From Bacteroides sp. (GTDB lineage Bacteria > Bacteroidota > Bacteroidia > Bacteroidales > Bacteroidaceae): a DNA stretch of 39,924 nt. The position numbers and the translations under genes were made by a program. Below, piece by piece: positions 7,827 through 16,518 of this stretch (position 1 is the first letter of the stretch; each line of letters begins with the position of its first letter). The notes under the pieces are model-generated. The model did not search any database, had not been told where the DNA came from, and saw only the letters and a program-made list of their open reading frames with translations. Location of the stretch: positions 1-39,924 of the forward strand of contig DXLM01000017.1 of the NCBI GenBank assembly GCA_019414725.1, read 5' to 3'.

Positions 7827-9173
7827 TCACATGACAAAAGAGTCTTGTAATTGAGTTTGTTTTATTACATCAAATTTTTCTGATGGAATATCCAGAAAGG
7901 CTTTGCACAGTGTCATTAATGCCTTTTCTCTATCTTGTTCCCGTACCAGCACTGAAAGATTGTGAGTACTGCTGCCATATGAAATCATACATACCGGCAT
8001 CTCTTTCAGCGTTTCTATAATTCTGGCTTCCAACCCTGTATGCTTTTCCCAATTTAGATCGCCAATAACGCTGACCACAGACATTTCTGTTTCCATTCCT
8101 ATTTCCGCATACTTATGTAATTCACGATATATCAGGCGTAATGTGTCGTTGCTACATTTCACAGCCAATGAAACACTCACATTAGAGGAAGTCGCTAAAT
8201 AGACAGGAACCTTATATTTCTCGAACACATCAAATACTTTGCCAATAAATAGATAAGAAGTAAGAACCCCCAACGAACGAAGTTTGACAAAGACCACACC
8301 TCTGCGTGAAACAGCAGCTTTTACTTTTGTTCCTGTTTTTTCTGATGATATCCGTAATGTATCTTCCGGTGTTTTTATCAATACAATGGCCATACCGGCA
8401 GTGCGCGCCAGCGGAATACATTCCGGATGAAGCAATGCAATGCCGCTATCAATAAAATTCTCGGCTTCACCGTATGTAAGAGTCCGAGTATGTTCCATAC
8501 CTCGGAAACAAATTTCATCAGAATGTAAGGATGTTATAATTTCATCCGCATGGAATACAACCCCGATAACAGTGGCATAATACTCATTTCCTATTTGTGG
8601 GAATAAATCCACTTCATCATATGCATTTTTACACAAACGGCTTTGGGTAATAAGAATGGGGACATCGGGACAGGCTTTCATCAGTTCTTCTACATTTTTT
8701 TTCACATACTTTATATCCGGTTTCCGATCAAGCCCTAGCCGCATGAAATGACATGAGTTCAAGATGAAGTTCTTTTTCGTACATTCTTCTAAATAATGTG
8801 ACAGAATAAGAGAGGATATCATTGCTCCGTGAGCCATAATCTCATGATCGTCAATGATGTTCGGATTTTCATTACATAAACGGGAAATTTGATCGATGTG
8901 TACTTTTATTTCTTTGGCAGCTTCTGCTTTCTGCATTTCGGAGGAAAGAAGATTGTCCAGCCAATTTCCACAATCATTCTCGAAATCCTGCAATTGATTC
9001 ATAACCTTTTCGATATCGAGATGGAATAAAGAAATAGAAACAGCTTGCAGCTTTTGGGCAATGCCGGTAAAAGTGTCGAGCACTATAATAGAACGTTCGT
9101 TCATGCTAATTACTTCAGTCCGATGTTTCAGTTCGGTGGCAGATTTAATATTTTCTAAATTATATACTTTCAT
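7827..9173 (-). CDS. Degenerate aspartokinase-like protein with ACT region
   Basis: The 448-aa protein aligns by eye with monofunctional aspartokinases. LTYGEAENFIDSGIALLHP (232-250) fits the conserved LSYxEAxEfxxxGAkVLHP. The C-terminal part (about 290-448) has the two ACT-like repeats that bind lysine or threonine. The catalytic half, however, is altered: the N-terminal KFGGTS is replaced by YNLENIKS (4-11), and TTLGRGGSD is not found in the expected region (about 188-202). The protein is therefore probably not an active kinase and may be an amino-acid sensor or a partner of a real aspartokinase. It is divergent from otsAB and ends at a good terminator. The reading frame is intact, so it is not simply decayed. 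Confidence 0.75.
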   Translation of the reverse strand: MKVYNLENIKSATELKHRTEVISMNERSIIVLDTFTGIAQKLQAVSISLFHLDIEKVMNQLQDFENDCGNWLDNLLSSEMQKAEAAKEIKVHIDQISRLCNENPNIIDDHEIMAHGAMISSLILSHYLEECTKKNFILNSCHFMRLGLDRKPDIKYVKKNVEELMKACPDVPILITQSRLCKNAYDEVDLFPQIGNEYYATVIGVVFHADEIITSLHSDEICFRGMEHTRTLTYGEAENFIDSGIALLHPECIPLARTAGMAIVLIKTPEDTLRISSEKTGTKVKAAVSRRGVVFVKLRSLGVLTSYLFIGKVFDVFEKYKVPVYLATSSNVSVSLAVKCSNDTLRLIYRELHKYAEIGMETEMSVVSVIGDLNWEKHTGLEARIIETLKEMPVCMISYGSSTHNLSVLVREQDREKALMTLCKAFLDIPSEKFDVIKQTQLQDSFVM

Positions 9174-9204
9174 TTTTGTATTGCATTTTATTCTTTTGGA
9201 GTTT

Positions 9205-9242
9205 CTTTTTCATTTTAACAGGCAAATTTCCATATTGGAAAG
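9205..9242. promoter_or_regulatory. Distal pair of dyad-like sites between the aspartokinase-like gene and otsAB
   Basis: A half-site CTTTTTCATTTTAACAGG (9205-9222) and a good dyad TTTCCATATTGGAAA (9227-9241) have centres at 9214 and 9234, 20 bp apart. They resemble the sites near kdp and kdpD, but lie about 260 bp before the otsA core and only 32-69 bp from the divergent gene, so their target is unclear. Confidence 0.3.
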
Positions 9243-9397
9243 CTATATTCTTACTAGTTTCATCTTTATTCGTTTGTTAATCAGTTGTTTCTTATTGTTT
9301 GCTCGCTACCTTTTCTATAAGTTGATAGCGTTATACTCTGTATAAATCAAAATCGATGCCATTGCAAAAATTGCACTTTTATCTTTCGGCTATTTCA

Positions 9398-9435
9398 TTT
9401 CCCATTTTAGAAAAAAGGCTTTCATATTGAAAAAG
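9398..9435. promoter_or_regulatory. Candidate activator-binding dyads upstream of otsAB
   Basis: The second site TTTCATATTGAAA (9420-9432) is a 5-3-5 dyad centred at 9426. A weaker one, TTTCCCATTTTAGAAAA (9398-9414), is centred at 9406. They lie 64 and 84 bp before the -24 GG of the otsA core, almost the same as the 63 and 85 bp at kdpD. A Bacteroides -7-like word TATCTTTC (9380-9387) is also nearby but lacks a -33 partner. Confidence 0.4.
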
Positions 9436-9488
9436 TATAAACTAATTGACAAGTATATACCATATTGATAATAAGACATTTAAGTTGA

Positions 9489-9504
9489 TGGTATGACTTT
9501 TGTC
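9489..9504 (+). promoter_or_regulatory. Weak sigma-54-like promoter of otsAB
   Basis: TGGTATGACTTTTGTC has the same -24 TGGTAT as the kdpD core, but the -12 part is TTGT, so the invariant GC is GT. Transcription would start near 9515, 19 bases before the ATG. The upstream dyads support it; the -12 mismatch speaks against. Confidence 0.35.
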
Positions 9505-9533
9505 ATCTAACTGAAAAAAAGAATTATATAAAA

Positions 9534-11786
9534 ATGAAATTGTATATCATATCAAACAGACTGCCCGTGAAGGCTGTCGCAGAACAAGATACCTTTGTTT
9601 TCTCACGTAGTGAAGGAGGTCTGACAACAGGCCTAAATTCCCTACAAGGCAATTACGAGAAACATTGGGTGGGGTGGCCCGGAATCTGTACAGACAAAGA
9701 GGAAGAAAAACAGGATATCTGTCACCGGTTGGAGGAAATGAATCTCCATCCCATATTTTTATCCCATGAGCAATATAAGAACTATTATGAGGGATACAGT
9801 AACAGTACCCTGTGGCCTTTATGTCACTATTTCTTTGCCTATACATTATATAGAAAGAGTTTCTGGCAATCTTACCAAGAGGTTAACACTTTGTTTTGTC
9901 GGGAAATCATCCGCCTTGTGGAACCGGATGATTGGGTCTGGGTACAAGATTATCAGTTGATGTTACTTCCGGAAATGCTCCGCCAAGAGCTTCCCCGGTT
10001 GCATATCGGCTATTTTCATCACATTCCGTTTCCATCTTATGAGTTATTCCGAATTCTGCCTGAACGTGCCGAAATACTGAAAGGATTGTTAGGAGCCGAT
10101 TTTATCGCATTTCATACACATGACTATATGCGTCATTTCATCAGCGCGGCCGAACGGGTACTCCATATGGATTTCAGTTTGGATGAAACCCGGATAGGCA
10201 GTCGCATTGTGCGCGTTGATGCACTTCCGATGGGGATAAATTATGACCTTTACCACAATGTGTCACAACAAAAAAATGTTTGGAAAGCTATAGAACGAAC
10301 CCGTCTCTTGTTTGGCAAACATAAACTTATCCTATCGGTAGACCGTTTGGATTATAGTAAAGGTATTTTGCACCGTCTTTATGGATTTGCCTCTTTTTTG
10401 GAACACCATCCCGAATATCATGGCAAGGTAACACTGGCTATGGTCATAGTTCCTTCACGTGATCATGTAGGCAGTTATGCCGAATTGAAAACCCGGATTG
10501 ACGAGGAAATAGGTTCTATCAACGGACGATATTCTACAATGAACTGGACTCCGGTCTGCTATTTTTATCATGGTTTCTCATTCGAAGAATTGGCTGCCAT
10601 GTATTTTATAGCTGATATTGCATTAGTCACTCCTTTGCGTGACGGAATGAACCTGGTTGCCAAAGAGTATGTTGCTGTCAAGCAAGACAATCCCGGTGTA
10701 TTGGTCTTAAGTGAAATGGCCGGTGCCGCTGTGGAACTGACCGACGCCTTGCTGGTTAATCCCAATGATACGGAGCAGATAGAAAATGCCATTTGCCGGG
10801 CATTGGAAATGCCGTTTGAAGAACAGAAAGAACGGATGCACCGTATGCAGTCTATTGTATCCGTACAGACTGTCAATAAATGGGCTGCCGATTTTGTAAA
10901 TGAATGGCAGGAAGTGGCACACAAAAACAAAACCATGCTTCTTAAGAAGATAGGATCACAGAATATGCAGGAAATTCAGCATCAATACTTACATGCTAAA
11001 AAGCGTTTGATTTTATTGGATTATGACGGGACGCTGGTCCCTTTTCAGAAAAGGCCGGAAGATGCCTCTCCTACTCCGCAATTGCTGGATACATTGCAGA
11101 AACTGACTGCCGACCCCTTGAATCATGTGGTAATAAACAGCGGACGTGACCATTTTACTTTAGAGAAATGGTTGGGTGCACTACCTATTTCCTTTGCAGC
11201 CGAACATGGGGCCTTTTATAAAGAGAATGGTGTATGGCACAAGAATGTACACGCGCAGGAATGGAGCCCCGGATTACTTTCTATATTAAAATTATTTGTC
11301 AGCAAGACTCCTCGCTCCCATCTTGAAGTCAAAGAAACGGCACTTGCCTGGCATTATCGTGAGACCGATGCATGGTTGGGCAGATTACGTGCGCAACAGT
11401 TGGTCAATTCCTTGATATCTATTTGCTTGAAACAGAATTTGCAAATCATGCAAGGTAATAAGGTGATAGAAATAAAATCTCCCGAATTTACCAAAGGTTC
11501 AGAAGTAAACAGGCTTTTGCTTGCCACCCGATATGATTTTATCCTGGCAATGGGAGATGATACCACGGATGATGATATGTTTAAAGCCCTGCCTGTTACT
11601 GCTGTGACTGTAAAGATTGGTACAGCATCCGAGAGTGCACGTTACAATCTGCCCGTACAGACAGATACCTTGCCGTTTTTACAACGGATGACAGATAAAA
11701 GCGTGGTGAAAGCAGCCTTGAAAAGTTGTTTGAAAGGGCAGCTATCATCGGCTATAGATTTTTTAAAACGGATAATAAACCACTAA
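9534..11786 (+). CDS. otsAB: Bifunctional trehalose-6-phosphate synthase/phosphatase
   Basis: The 750-aa cytosolic fusion makes trehalose from UDP-glucose and glucose-6-phosphate in two steps. Residues 1 to about 470 are a GT20 synthase: SNRLPV (7-12), SEGGLTTGL (26-34), HHIPFPS (162-168), VDRLDYSKG (269-277) and LRDGMNLVAKEY (368-379). The remainder is an OtsB-type HAD phosphatase, with DYDGT at 496-500 and GDDTTDDDMF near the C-terminus. Both sets of active-site residues are present. Trehalose is a compatible solute and stress protectant. The GH15 gene follows after 18 bp. Upstream lie dyads and a weak sigma-54-like core shared in form with kdp and kdpD, so control by osmotic stress is plausible. 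Confidence 0.95.
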   Translation: MKLYIISNRLPVKAVAEQDTFVFSRSEGGLTTGLNSLQGNYEKHWVGWPGICTDKEEEKQDICHRLEEMNLHPIFLSHEQYKNYYEGYSNSTLWPLCHYFFAYTLYRKSFWQSYQEVNTLFCREIIRLVEPDDWVWVQDYQLMLLPEMLRQELPRLHIGYFHHIPFPSYELFRILPERAEILKGLLGADFIAFHTHDYMRHFISAAERVLHMDFSLDETRIGSRIVRVDALPMGINYDLYHNVSQQKNVWKAIERTRLLFGKHKLILSVDRLDYSKGILHRLYGFASFLEHHPEYHGKVTLAMVIVPSRDHVGSYAELKTRIDEEIGSINGRYSTMNWTPVCYFYHGFSFEELAAMYFIADIALVTPLRDGMNLVAKEYVAVKQDNPGVLVLSEMAGAAVELTDALLVNPNDTEQIENAICRALEMPFEEQKERMHRMQSIVSVQTVNKWAADFVNEWQEVAHKNKTMLLKKIGSQNMQEIQHQYLHAKKRLILLDYDGTLVPFQKRPEDASPTPQLLDTLQKLTADPLNHVVINSGRDHFTLEKWLGALPISFAAEHGAFYKENGVWHKNVHAQEWSPGLLSILKLFVSKTPRSHLEVKETALAWHYRETDAWLGRLRAQQLVNSLISICLKQNLQIMQGNKVIEIKSPEFTKGSEVNRLLLATRYDFILAMGDDTTDDDMFKALPVTAVTVKIGTASESARYNLPVQTDTLPFLQRMTDKSVVKAALKSCLKGQLSSAIDFLKRIINH

Positions 11787-11804
11787 CATTACAAAAAAAT
11801 AACC

Positions 11805-13592
11805 ATGGACAATTTAAATTACGGTGTAATCGGTAATTGCTGCACAGCCGCACTGATTTCCGAAAAAGGAAGTATTGAATGGCTATGTTTTCCAAATTTT
11901 GATTCACCTTCTATTTTTGCAGCTCTTCTGGATCGTGAAAAAGGCGGGACTTTTGGTTTTGAAGTTTCAGAAGACTATCACACCATCCAATCGTATGTTC
12001 CCCATACCAATATTCTTTCCACTACTTTTGTGTCAGAGCAAGACGAATTTGCGGTAGTCGACTTTATGCCTTGTTATGAGTTATATGATAATAAGGAATA
12101 TTATCGTCCGGCTGAGGTCTATCGTTATATTCACTGGATTAAAGGTCGTCCCCGCATTAAAGTCAATTACCATCCGGCTCCCGACTATGCTCGTGGAAAA
12201 GCATTTTTTAATGTAACTTCCCGGTATATTGAAACCTATTCTTCTTCTAACAACAAGGACAGACAATATCTGTATTCCTCTTTGCCGTTGCAAGGTATTG
12301 TAGACCATCAGGAATTTATATTAGAGCAAGATGAATTTTTTCTTCTGTCATACAATGAAAAGGTGATTCCTGTTGATATAGAGCGTGAGAAACTGGAGTA
12401 TTGCCGCACGTTGGTTTATTGGTTGAACTGGACGGATCGTACAAGAAAGTTCACTATTTACAACGATATAATAGAGCGTAGCTTACTCACCCTGAAGATG
12501 ATGTCCTTTTATAATGGCGCGGTATTAGCTTCTCTTACTACCAGCCTGCCCGAAGCTGTGGGAGAAGTACGCAATTGGGATTATCGTTTTTGTTGGTTGC
12601 GGGATGCCTCCATGTCCATAGAGACTCTTTTCAAGATAGGTCATGCCGATGCAGCCCGCAAATTCATGAAATTCATACAATCTACTTTTGTTGCCGAGCA
12701 TGACACTTATCAAATAATGTATGGCATTCGTGGGGAAAGGAAATTGACTGAAGTTATACTCGACCATCTTTCAGGATATAAAAACTCCCAACCGGTGCGT
12801 ATCGGCAATGATGCTTATCATCAAAGGCAGAATGATTCATTCGGCTATCTGATGGACTTGATTTACCAATATTACCGGTTGATGCCAGGTACATTGGATG
12901 AAATAGAAGATATGTGGGAAATGGTGAAAAGTATTATGACGACTGTGATGGAAGATTGGAGAAAGCCTGATAAAGGAATTTGGGAGATACGGGGCGAAGG
13001 ACAGCATTTCGTTTCGTCCAAAGTGATGTGTTGGGTTGCTTTGGACAGAGGAGCCCGCATAGCCCGTATTCTGAATAAATATGAGAATAGCCGACGTTGG
13101 GAAGAAGAAGCTGATGCAATTAAAGCGGATGTTATGAGAAACGGATGGAAGGAAGAAATACAAAGTTTTTCACAAGCATACGGCAATCTGGATTTGGACT
13201 CTTCTTTACTGTTAATGGAACCTTATGGATTTATAGATGCTGATGATATTCGTTATCATAAAACAGTGAAAGCCGTCAAGCAATCCTTATTACACAAAGG
13301 ATTGATGTACCGCTATAATACTCATGATGATTTTGGCTGTCCTTCTTCGGCCTTTACCATCTGTACATTTTGGCTGATTCGTGCACTTTATGTCATCGGG
13401 GAAAAAGACGAAGCACGCTGTCTGTTCGATGAAATTTTGCAATATTCAAACCATTTGGGTCTGTTCAGTGAAGATATTGATTTCGAAACAAAAGAACAAT
13501 TGGGTAATTTCCCACAAGCTTATTCTCATCTGGCACTGGTAAATACTGCTGTGTTATTTGCGGAAGAAGATAAAAGGCTAATCTTTAAATAA
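11805..13592 (+). CDS. Glycoside hydrolase family 15 (trehalase/glucoamylase-like)
   Basis: The 595-aa protein shows the GH15 plan. An N-terminal beta-sandwich begins YGVIGNCCTAALISEKGSIEW-like; the (alpha/alpha)6 barrel has WDYRFCWLRDAS (258-269), GIWEIRG (391-397) with the likely catalytic acid Glu394, and LFSEDID (553-559) with the likely base Glu556, followed by GNFPQAYSHLALVN. There is no signal peptide, so it acts in the cytoplasm. Family members include bacterial trehalases, and the 18-bp spacing after otsAB suggests it cleaves or balances trehalose. A glucoamylase-type role on other alpha-glucosides is the alternative. Confidence 0.85.
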   Translation: MDNLNYGVIGNCCTAALISEKGSIEWLCFPNFDSPSIFAALLDREKGGTFGFEVSEDYHTIQSYVPHTNILSTTFVSEQDEFAVVDFMPCYELYDNKEYYRPAEVYRYIHWIKGRPRIKVNYHPAPDYARGKAFFNVTSRYIETYSSSNNKDRQYLYSSLPLQGIVDHQEFILEQDEFFLLSYNEKVIPVDIEREKLEYCRTLVYWLNWTDRTRKFTIYNDIIERSLLTLKMMSFYNGAVLASLTTSLPEAVGEVRNWDYRFCWLRDASMSIETLFKIGHADAARKFMKFIQSTFVAEHDTYQIMYGIRGERKLTEVILDHLSGYKNSQPVRIGNDAYHQRQNDSFGYLMDLIYQYYRLMPGTLDEIEDMWEMVKSIMTTVMEDWRKPDKGIWEIRGEGQHFVSSKVMCWVALDRGARIARILNKYENSRRWEEEADAIKADVMRNGWKEEIQSFSQAYGNLDLDSSLLLMEPYGFIDADDIRYHKTVKAVKQSLLHKGLMYRYNTHDDFGCPSSAFTICTFWLIRALYVIGEKDEARCLFDEILQYSNHLGLFSEDIDFETKEQLGNFPQAYSHLALVNTAVLFAEEDKRLIFK

Positions 13593-13599
13593 GGAAAAA

Positions 13600-13631
13600 T
13601 TTGGAGAAGGACTGATAATCCGGTATCTTCG
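13600..13631 (+). promoter_or_regulatory. Promoter of the beta-lactamase gene
   Basis: TTTG at 13600-13603 and TATCTTCG at 13624-13631 are spaced by 20 bp, the best -33 and -7 pair in the window (one mismatch in the -7 box). The start would be near 13636, 15 bases before the ATG. Confidence 0.65.
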
Positions 13632-13650
13632 TACAATTAAAATCAGGAAA

Positions 13651-14610
13651 ATGCGTATAACAAAAAAACGGAGCCCAAGGTTAATCTTGCAGTCTTTAGT
13701 AAAAAACGGATGTCCATATATTATTATATGTATATGGTGTGTGTTGTCTGGCGGATGTGTTCAGAATAAATCCCAAGATTCATTGAAAACATTAAAAACA
13801 GAAATTCGACATATTATTAAAGATAAGAAAGCAACTATAGGAGTGGCTTTGATACTGGATGGAGAAGATACGCTGGCCATAAATAATGCCGAAAAATATC
13901 CCATGATGAGCGTTTATAAGTTTCATCAGGCATTGGCTGTATGTGATTACCTGCAAAAACGGCATATTCCACTTTCCACTTCCCTATATCTTGATAAAAA
14001 ATATTTCAAACCGGATACATATAGCCCTTTGCGTGATAAATATCCCCAAGGCAATTTAGAACTTCCGATTAGTGAACTTTTAGTTTATACAATGCAGTCA
14101 AGTGACAATGTAGCCTGTGATATCTTATTCGATTATATAGGTGGTGTAAACGTGGTGGATGAATACATTCATTCATTGGGAATAAACGATGTTTCCATAA
14201 CTGCTACCGAAGATGAGATGCATCAAGACATGGATGATTGTTACAAAAACTGGACAACACCAATGGAAGCAGCCAATCTATTGGAACTTTTTATGACTCA
14301 AGATTTCATGAGAAATGAATATACAGATTTTCTAAAGCATATTATGATAGAGTGTGGGACAGGCAAAGACAGACTGCCTGCTCCCCTTCCCGAAAGTGAA
14401 GTCAAGATAGGACATAAGACAGGAACTTCCGATAAGAATGACCGGGGAGAATACATTGGCATCAATGACATTGGCTTTGTAATTCTACCTGATGGAAGCC
14501 GATACGTAGTAGCTGTATTTGTCAAAGACTCAAAAGAAAATATGGAAACGAATGCTAAAATAATCTCTGATATTTCGGCTGCTGTTTACCGATATGCCGG
14601 GAATCGTTAA
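13651..14610 (+). CDS. Class A beta-lactamase, subclass A2 type
   Basis: The 319-aa protein has all class A motifs: SVYK at 87-90 (nucleophile Ser87, Lys90), SDN at 151-153, a glutamate at about 187 in TEDEMH in the omega loop, and KTGT at 256-259. The words YSPLRDKYPQG and KNWTTP are like CblA, and MMSVYKFHQALAVC is like CfxA. It therefore belongs to the Bacteroides subclass A2 but is neither of those two as I remember them. The N-terminus has a hydrophobic segment ending VLSGGC (31-36), which may be an imperfect lipobox, so the enzyme may be lipid-anchored in the periplasm. It has its own promoter. Cephalosporinase activity would be expected from the family, not shown here. Confidence 0.9.
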   Translation: MRITKKRSPRLILQSLVKNGCPYIIICIWCVLSGGCVQNKSQDSLKTLKTEIRHIIKDKKATIGVALILDGEDTLAINNAEKYPMMSVYKFHQALAVCDYLQKRHIPLSTSLYLDKKYFKPDTYSPLRDKYPQGNLELPISELLVYTMQSSDNVACDILFDYIGGVNVVDEYIHSLGINDVSITATEDEMHQDMDDCYKNWTTPMEAANLLELFMTQDFMRNEYTDFLKHIMIECGTGKDRLPAPLPESEVKIGHKTGTSDKNDRGEYIGINDIGFVILPDGSRYVVAVFVKDSKENMETNAKIISDISAAVYRYAGNR

Positions 14611-14611
14611 A

Positions 14612-14631
14612 ATAGTGCTGTTTTGCACTAT
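14612..14631 (+). terminator. Short hairpin after the beta-lactamase gene
   Basis: ATAGTGC (14612-14618) pairs with GCACTAT (14625-14631) around TGTTTT, one base past the stop codon. No T-run follows on the + strand, so it is a weak terminator at best. Confidence 0.35.
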
Positions 14632-14664
14632 CTATAAAGACAAGAATGTTATAAATATAATATT

Positions 14665-15120
14665 ATGGATTATCACATCATTAAAATATCTAGAAATAAA
14701 AAGCAATATCTGGACTTATTATTGCTTGGGGATGAACAGGAAACAATGATAGACCGGTATCTGGAGCGTGGTGACTTGTTTGTATTGGAAGATAATGGGA
14801 TAAAAGCCGTGGGCGTTGTAACAAAAGAAGGTCCGGAAATTTGTGAATTGAAGAATATAGCGGTTACCCCTATTGCCCAGCGACAAGGATATGGTAGAAA
14901 ACTAATAAACTACCTGATAAACCATTATTCAAAAGAATATACTCAGATGATAGTGGGAACAGGAGACGTTCCCGGTGTTCTTGCATTTTATAAAAGTTGC
15001 GGCTTTGAATATTCTCATTGTATAAAAGGTTTTTTCACGGAGAACTACGATCATCCCATTATTGACAATGGGATTTTACTAAAAGATATGATTTATTTGA
15101 AACGTAAAATAGGTTTTTAA
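14665..15120 (+). CDS. GNAT-family N-acetyltransferase
   Basis: The 151-aa protein has the acetyl-CoA binding signature of the GNAT fold: ELKNIAVTPIAQRQGYGRKL (61-80), in which RQGYGR is the pyrophosphate loop. A later LAFYKSCGFEYS corresponds to the usual fYkk.GF segment. The acceptor cannot be read. It lies 54 bp after the beta-lactamase and could be read from its promoter. No signal peptide is present, so it should be cytosolic. Confidence 0.85.
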   Translation: MDYHIIKISRNKKQYLDLLLLGDEQETMIDRYLERGDLFVLEDNGIKAVGVVTKEGPEICELKNIAVTPIAQRQGYGRKLINYLINHYSKEYTQMIVGTGDVPGVLAFYKSCGFEYSHCIKGFFTENYDHPIIDNGILLKDMIYLKRKIGF

Positions 15121-15199
15121 AAGAGTGGAAAAAGATCAAATACTGAAATATCTCCTAAATTTAAACATTGTTTTCTATCGTTTTTCAATGAAATAGGTG

Positions 15200-15391
15200 T
15201 ATCTTTGCACTATGTTAAAAACTCGTATATCGGATTTGGTGTCGTAAACAATCTGTTCTCATAAATAGATTGTTTATTCGTGTATTCTCGGGATATTTTT
15301 TCGAGAGCAATTTCATATTACTATAATTTTATTTTTTAATTACACAGGGAGTATGGCTATGCTTTCAGTGTATGTTTAATATATTACGATA
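15200..15391 (+). promoter_or_regulatory. Promoter and structured leader of the methyltransferase gene
   Basis: TATCTTTG at 15200-15207 is a perfect -7 box; the -33 region is poor. Transcription would begin near 15212, leaving a leader of about 180 bases. The leader has AAACAATCT/AGATTGTTT (stem at about 15246-15274) and TCTCG/CGAGA (about 15285-15306). An 11-codon frame starts at 15212, almost at the predicted first base. Such a long, folded leader suggests regulation after initiation, but no known riboswitch class is recognised. Confidence 0.45.
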
Positions 15392-16180
15392 ATGAATAAT
15401 GACAACAATACAATTCTAGGATTCGATGTAAATTTGATTTGTGATTTTTTCTTAAATACGGAGCGACAAGGACCCGGAAGTCCCGAAGTAACTCTTAAAG
15501 CATTAAGCTTTATAGATAATCTTACCGACAAATCCCTTATTGCCGATCTCGGCTGTGGAACAGGGGGGCAGACAATGATCTTGGCACAACATGCGCCGGG
15601 GAAGATTACAGGCATCGACTTTTTCCCGGGATTCATTGAACGTTTCAACAAGAATGCCGAGAAACTGAATCTCCAGAATAGGGTGAAAGGCATAGTCGGT
15701 TCGATGGATGACCTTTCTTTTGAAAAGGACTCTTTGGACTTGATCTGGTCGGAAGGAGCCATTTATAATATTGGTTTTGAACGAGGCTTGAAAGAGTGGC
15801 GCAACTATTTGAAACCGGGAGGATACCTTGCCGTTTCTGAAAGTGTCTGGTTTACCGATCAACGCCCGGCAGAAATTCATGATTTCTGGATGAGTGCTTA
15901 TACGGAAATAGATACGGTTCCCAACAAAGTAGCCCAGATACAAAAAGCAGGATATATTCCGGTTGCGACATTCATTCTTCCGGAGAATTGCTGGATAGAA
16001 CATTATTTTGCTCCTCAAGCTAAAGCCGAGGAAATATTCAGAAGAAAACATGCAGGAAGCAGAATCGTAGAAGAATTGATAACATCCAATCATCATGAGG
16101 CTGAGCTATATAGTAAGTATAAAGCATATTATGGCTATGCATTCTTTATCGCAAAAAAGATTCATCCTTTTCAAAGTTAG
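15392..16180 (+). CDS. Class I SAM-dependent methyltransferase
   Basis: The 262-aa cytosolic protein has the Rossmann-type SAM site DLGCGTGGQT (52-61), the acidic end of strand 2 in ITGIDFF (72-78), a GSMDDLSF loop for the adenine, and WSEGAIYNIGF with LKPGGYLAVSE as motifs of the methyltransferase type 11/25 group. The C-terminal 100 residues, rich in aromatic and charged positions, would form the substrate cap. The substrate is not known; small molecules are usual for this group. It stands alone with its own promoter and leader. Confidence 0.85.
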   Translation: MNNDNNTILGFDVNLICDFFLNTERQGPGSPEVTLKALSFIDNLTDKSLIADLGCGTGGQTMILAQHAPGKITGIDFFPGFIERFNKNAEKLNLQNRVKGIVGSMDDLSFEKDSLDLIWSEGAIYNIGFERGLKEWRNYLKPGGYLAVSESVWFTDQRPAEIHDFWMSAYTEIDTVPNKVAQIQKAGYIPVATFILPENCWIEHYFAPQAKAEEIFRRKHAGSRIVEELITSNHHEAELYSKYKAYYGYAFFIAKKIHPFQS

Positions 16181-16225
16181 TGGATGAAGTAAAGAAGCAT
16201 AAAGCGAATTTCTAAAATATTTTTC

Positions 16226-16267
16226 AAGCAGTGCAGGTGTTTGTTCAAGGGGGCATCTGCACTGCTT
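16226..16267 (+). terminator. Hairpin after the methyltransferase gene
   Basis: AAGCAGTGCAG (16226-16236) pairs perfectly over 11 bp with CTGCACTGCTT (16257-16267); the loop is 20 bases. The tail ATTCTTTG is only partly T-rich. It is 46 bp past the stop codon, so a terminator is likely. Confidence 0.55.
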
Positions 16268-16462
16268 ATTCTTTGAATGACCTATTTTATTTTTCGGAAG
16301 CCATTTCTTGTAAAAATACAAATCAGATAGGAAGGTGTTTAATCCATCATACATGTTTGCGTCATAAATCAAATGGCAACTGCAATAAAGATAGGTAATT
16401 TTGCCGGAACATGCATAAGAAGGCTGTTTTTTTGCTTCATCAATTCACAACTACAAACTTTT

Positions 16463-16470
16463 TATCTTTC
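16463..16470 (+). promoter_or_regulatory. Possible -7 box of the AraC gene
   Basis: TATCTTTC differs from TATCTTTG by one base. A TTTG at 16431-16434 is 28 bp away, which is too far. The start would be near 16475. Confidence 0.3.
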
Positions 16471-16518
16471 CTGTAATAGAAGTCGAAGAGTTTTTTATAG
16501 TTTTGCATCAGAACATGA

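Larger units (their letters stand above)
16181..16518. other. Gap between the methyltransferase and AraC genes
   Basis: It holds a hairpin (16226-16267), a possible -7 box for the AraC gene (16463-16470) and no convincing reading frame. The 88-codon - strand frame here overlaps the hairpin and has no family features. Confidence 0.5.

Noticed and set aside
15212..15247. 11-codon leader peptide before the methyltransferase
   Set aside because: Its ATG would be almost at the first base of the mRNA and has no ribosome site; kept only as a remark in the leader entry.
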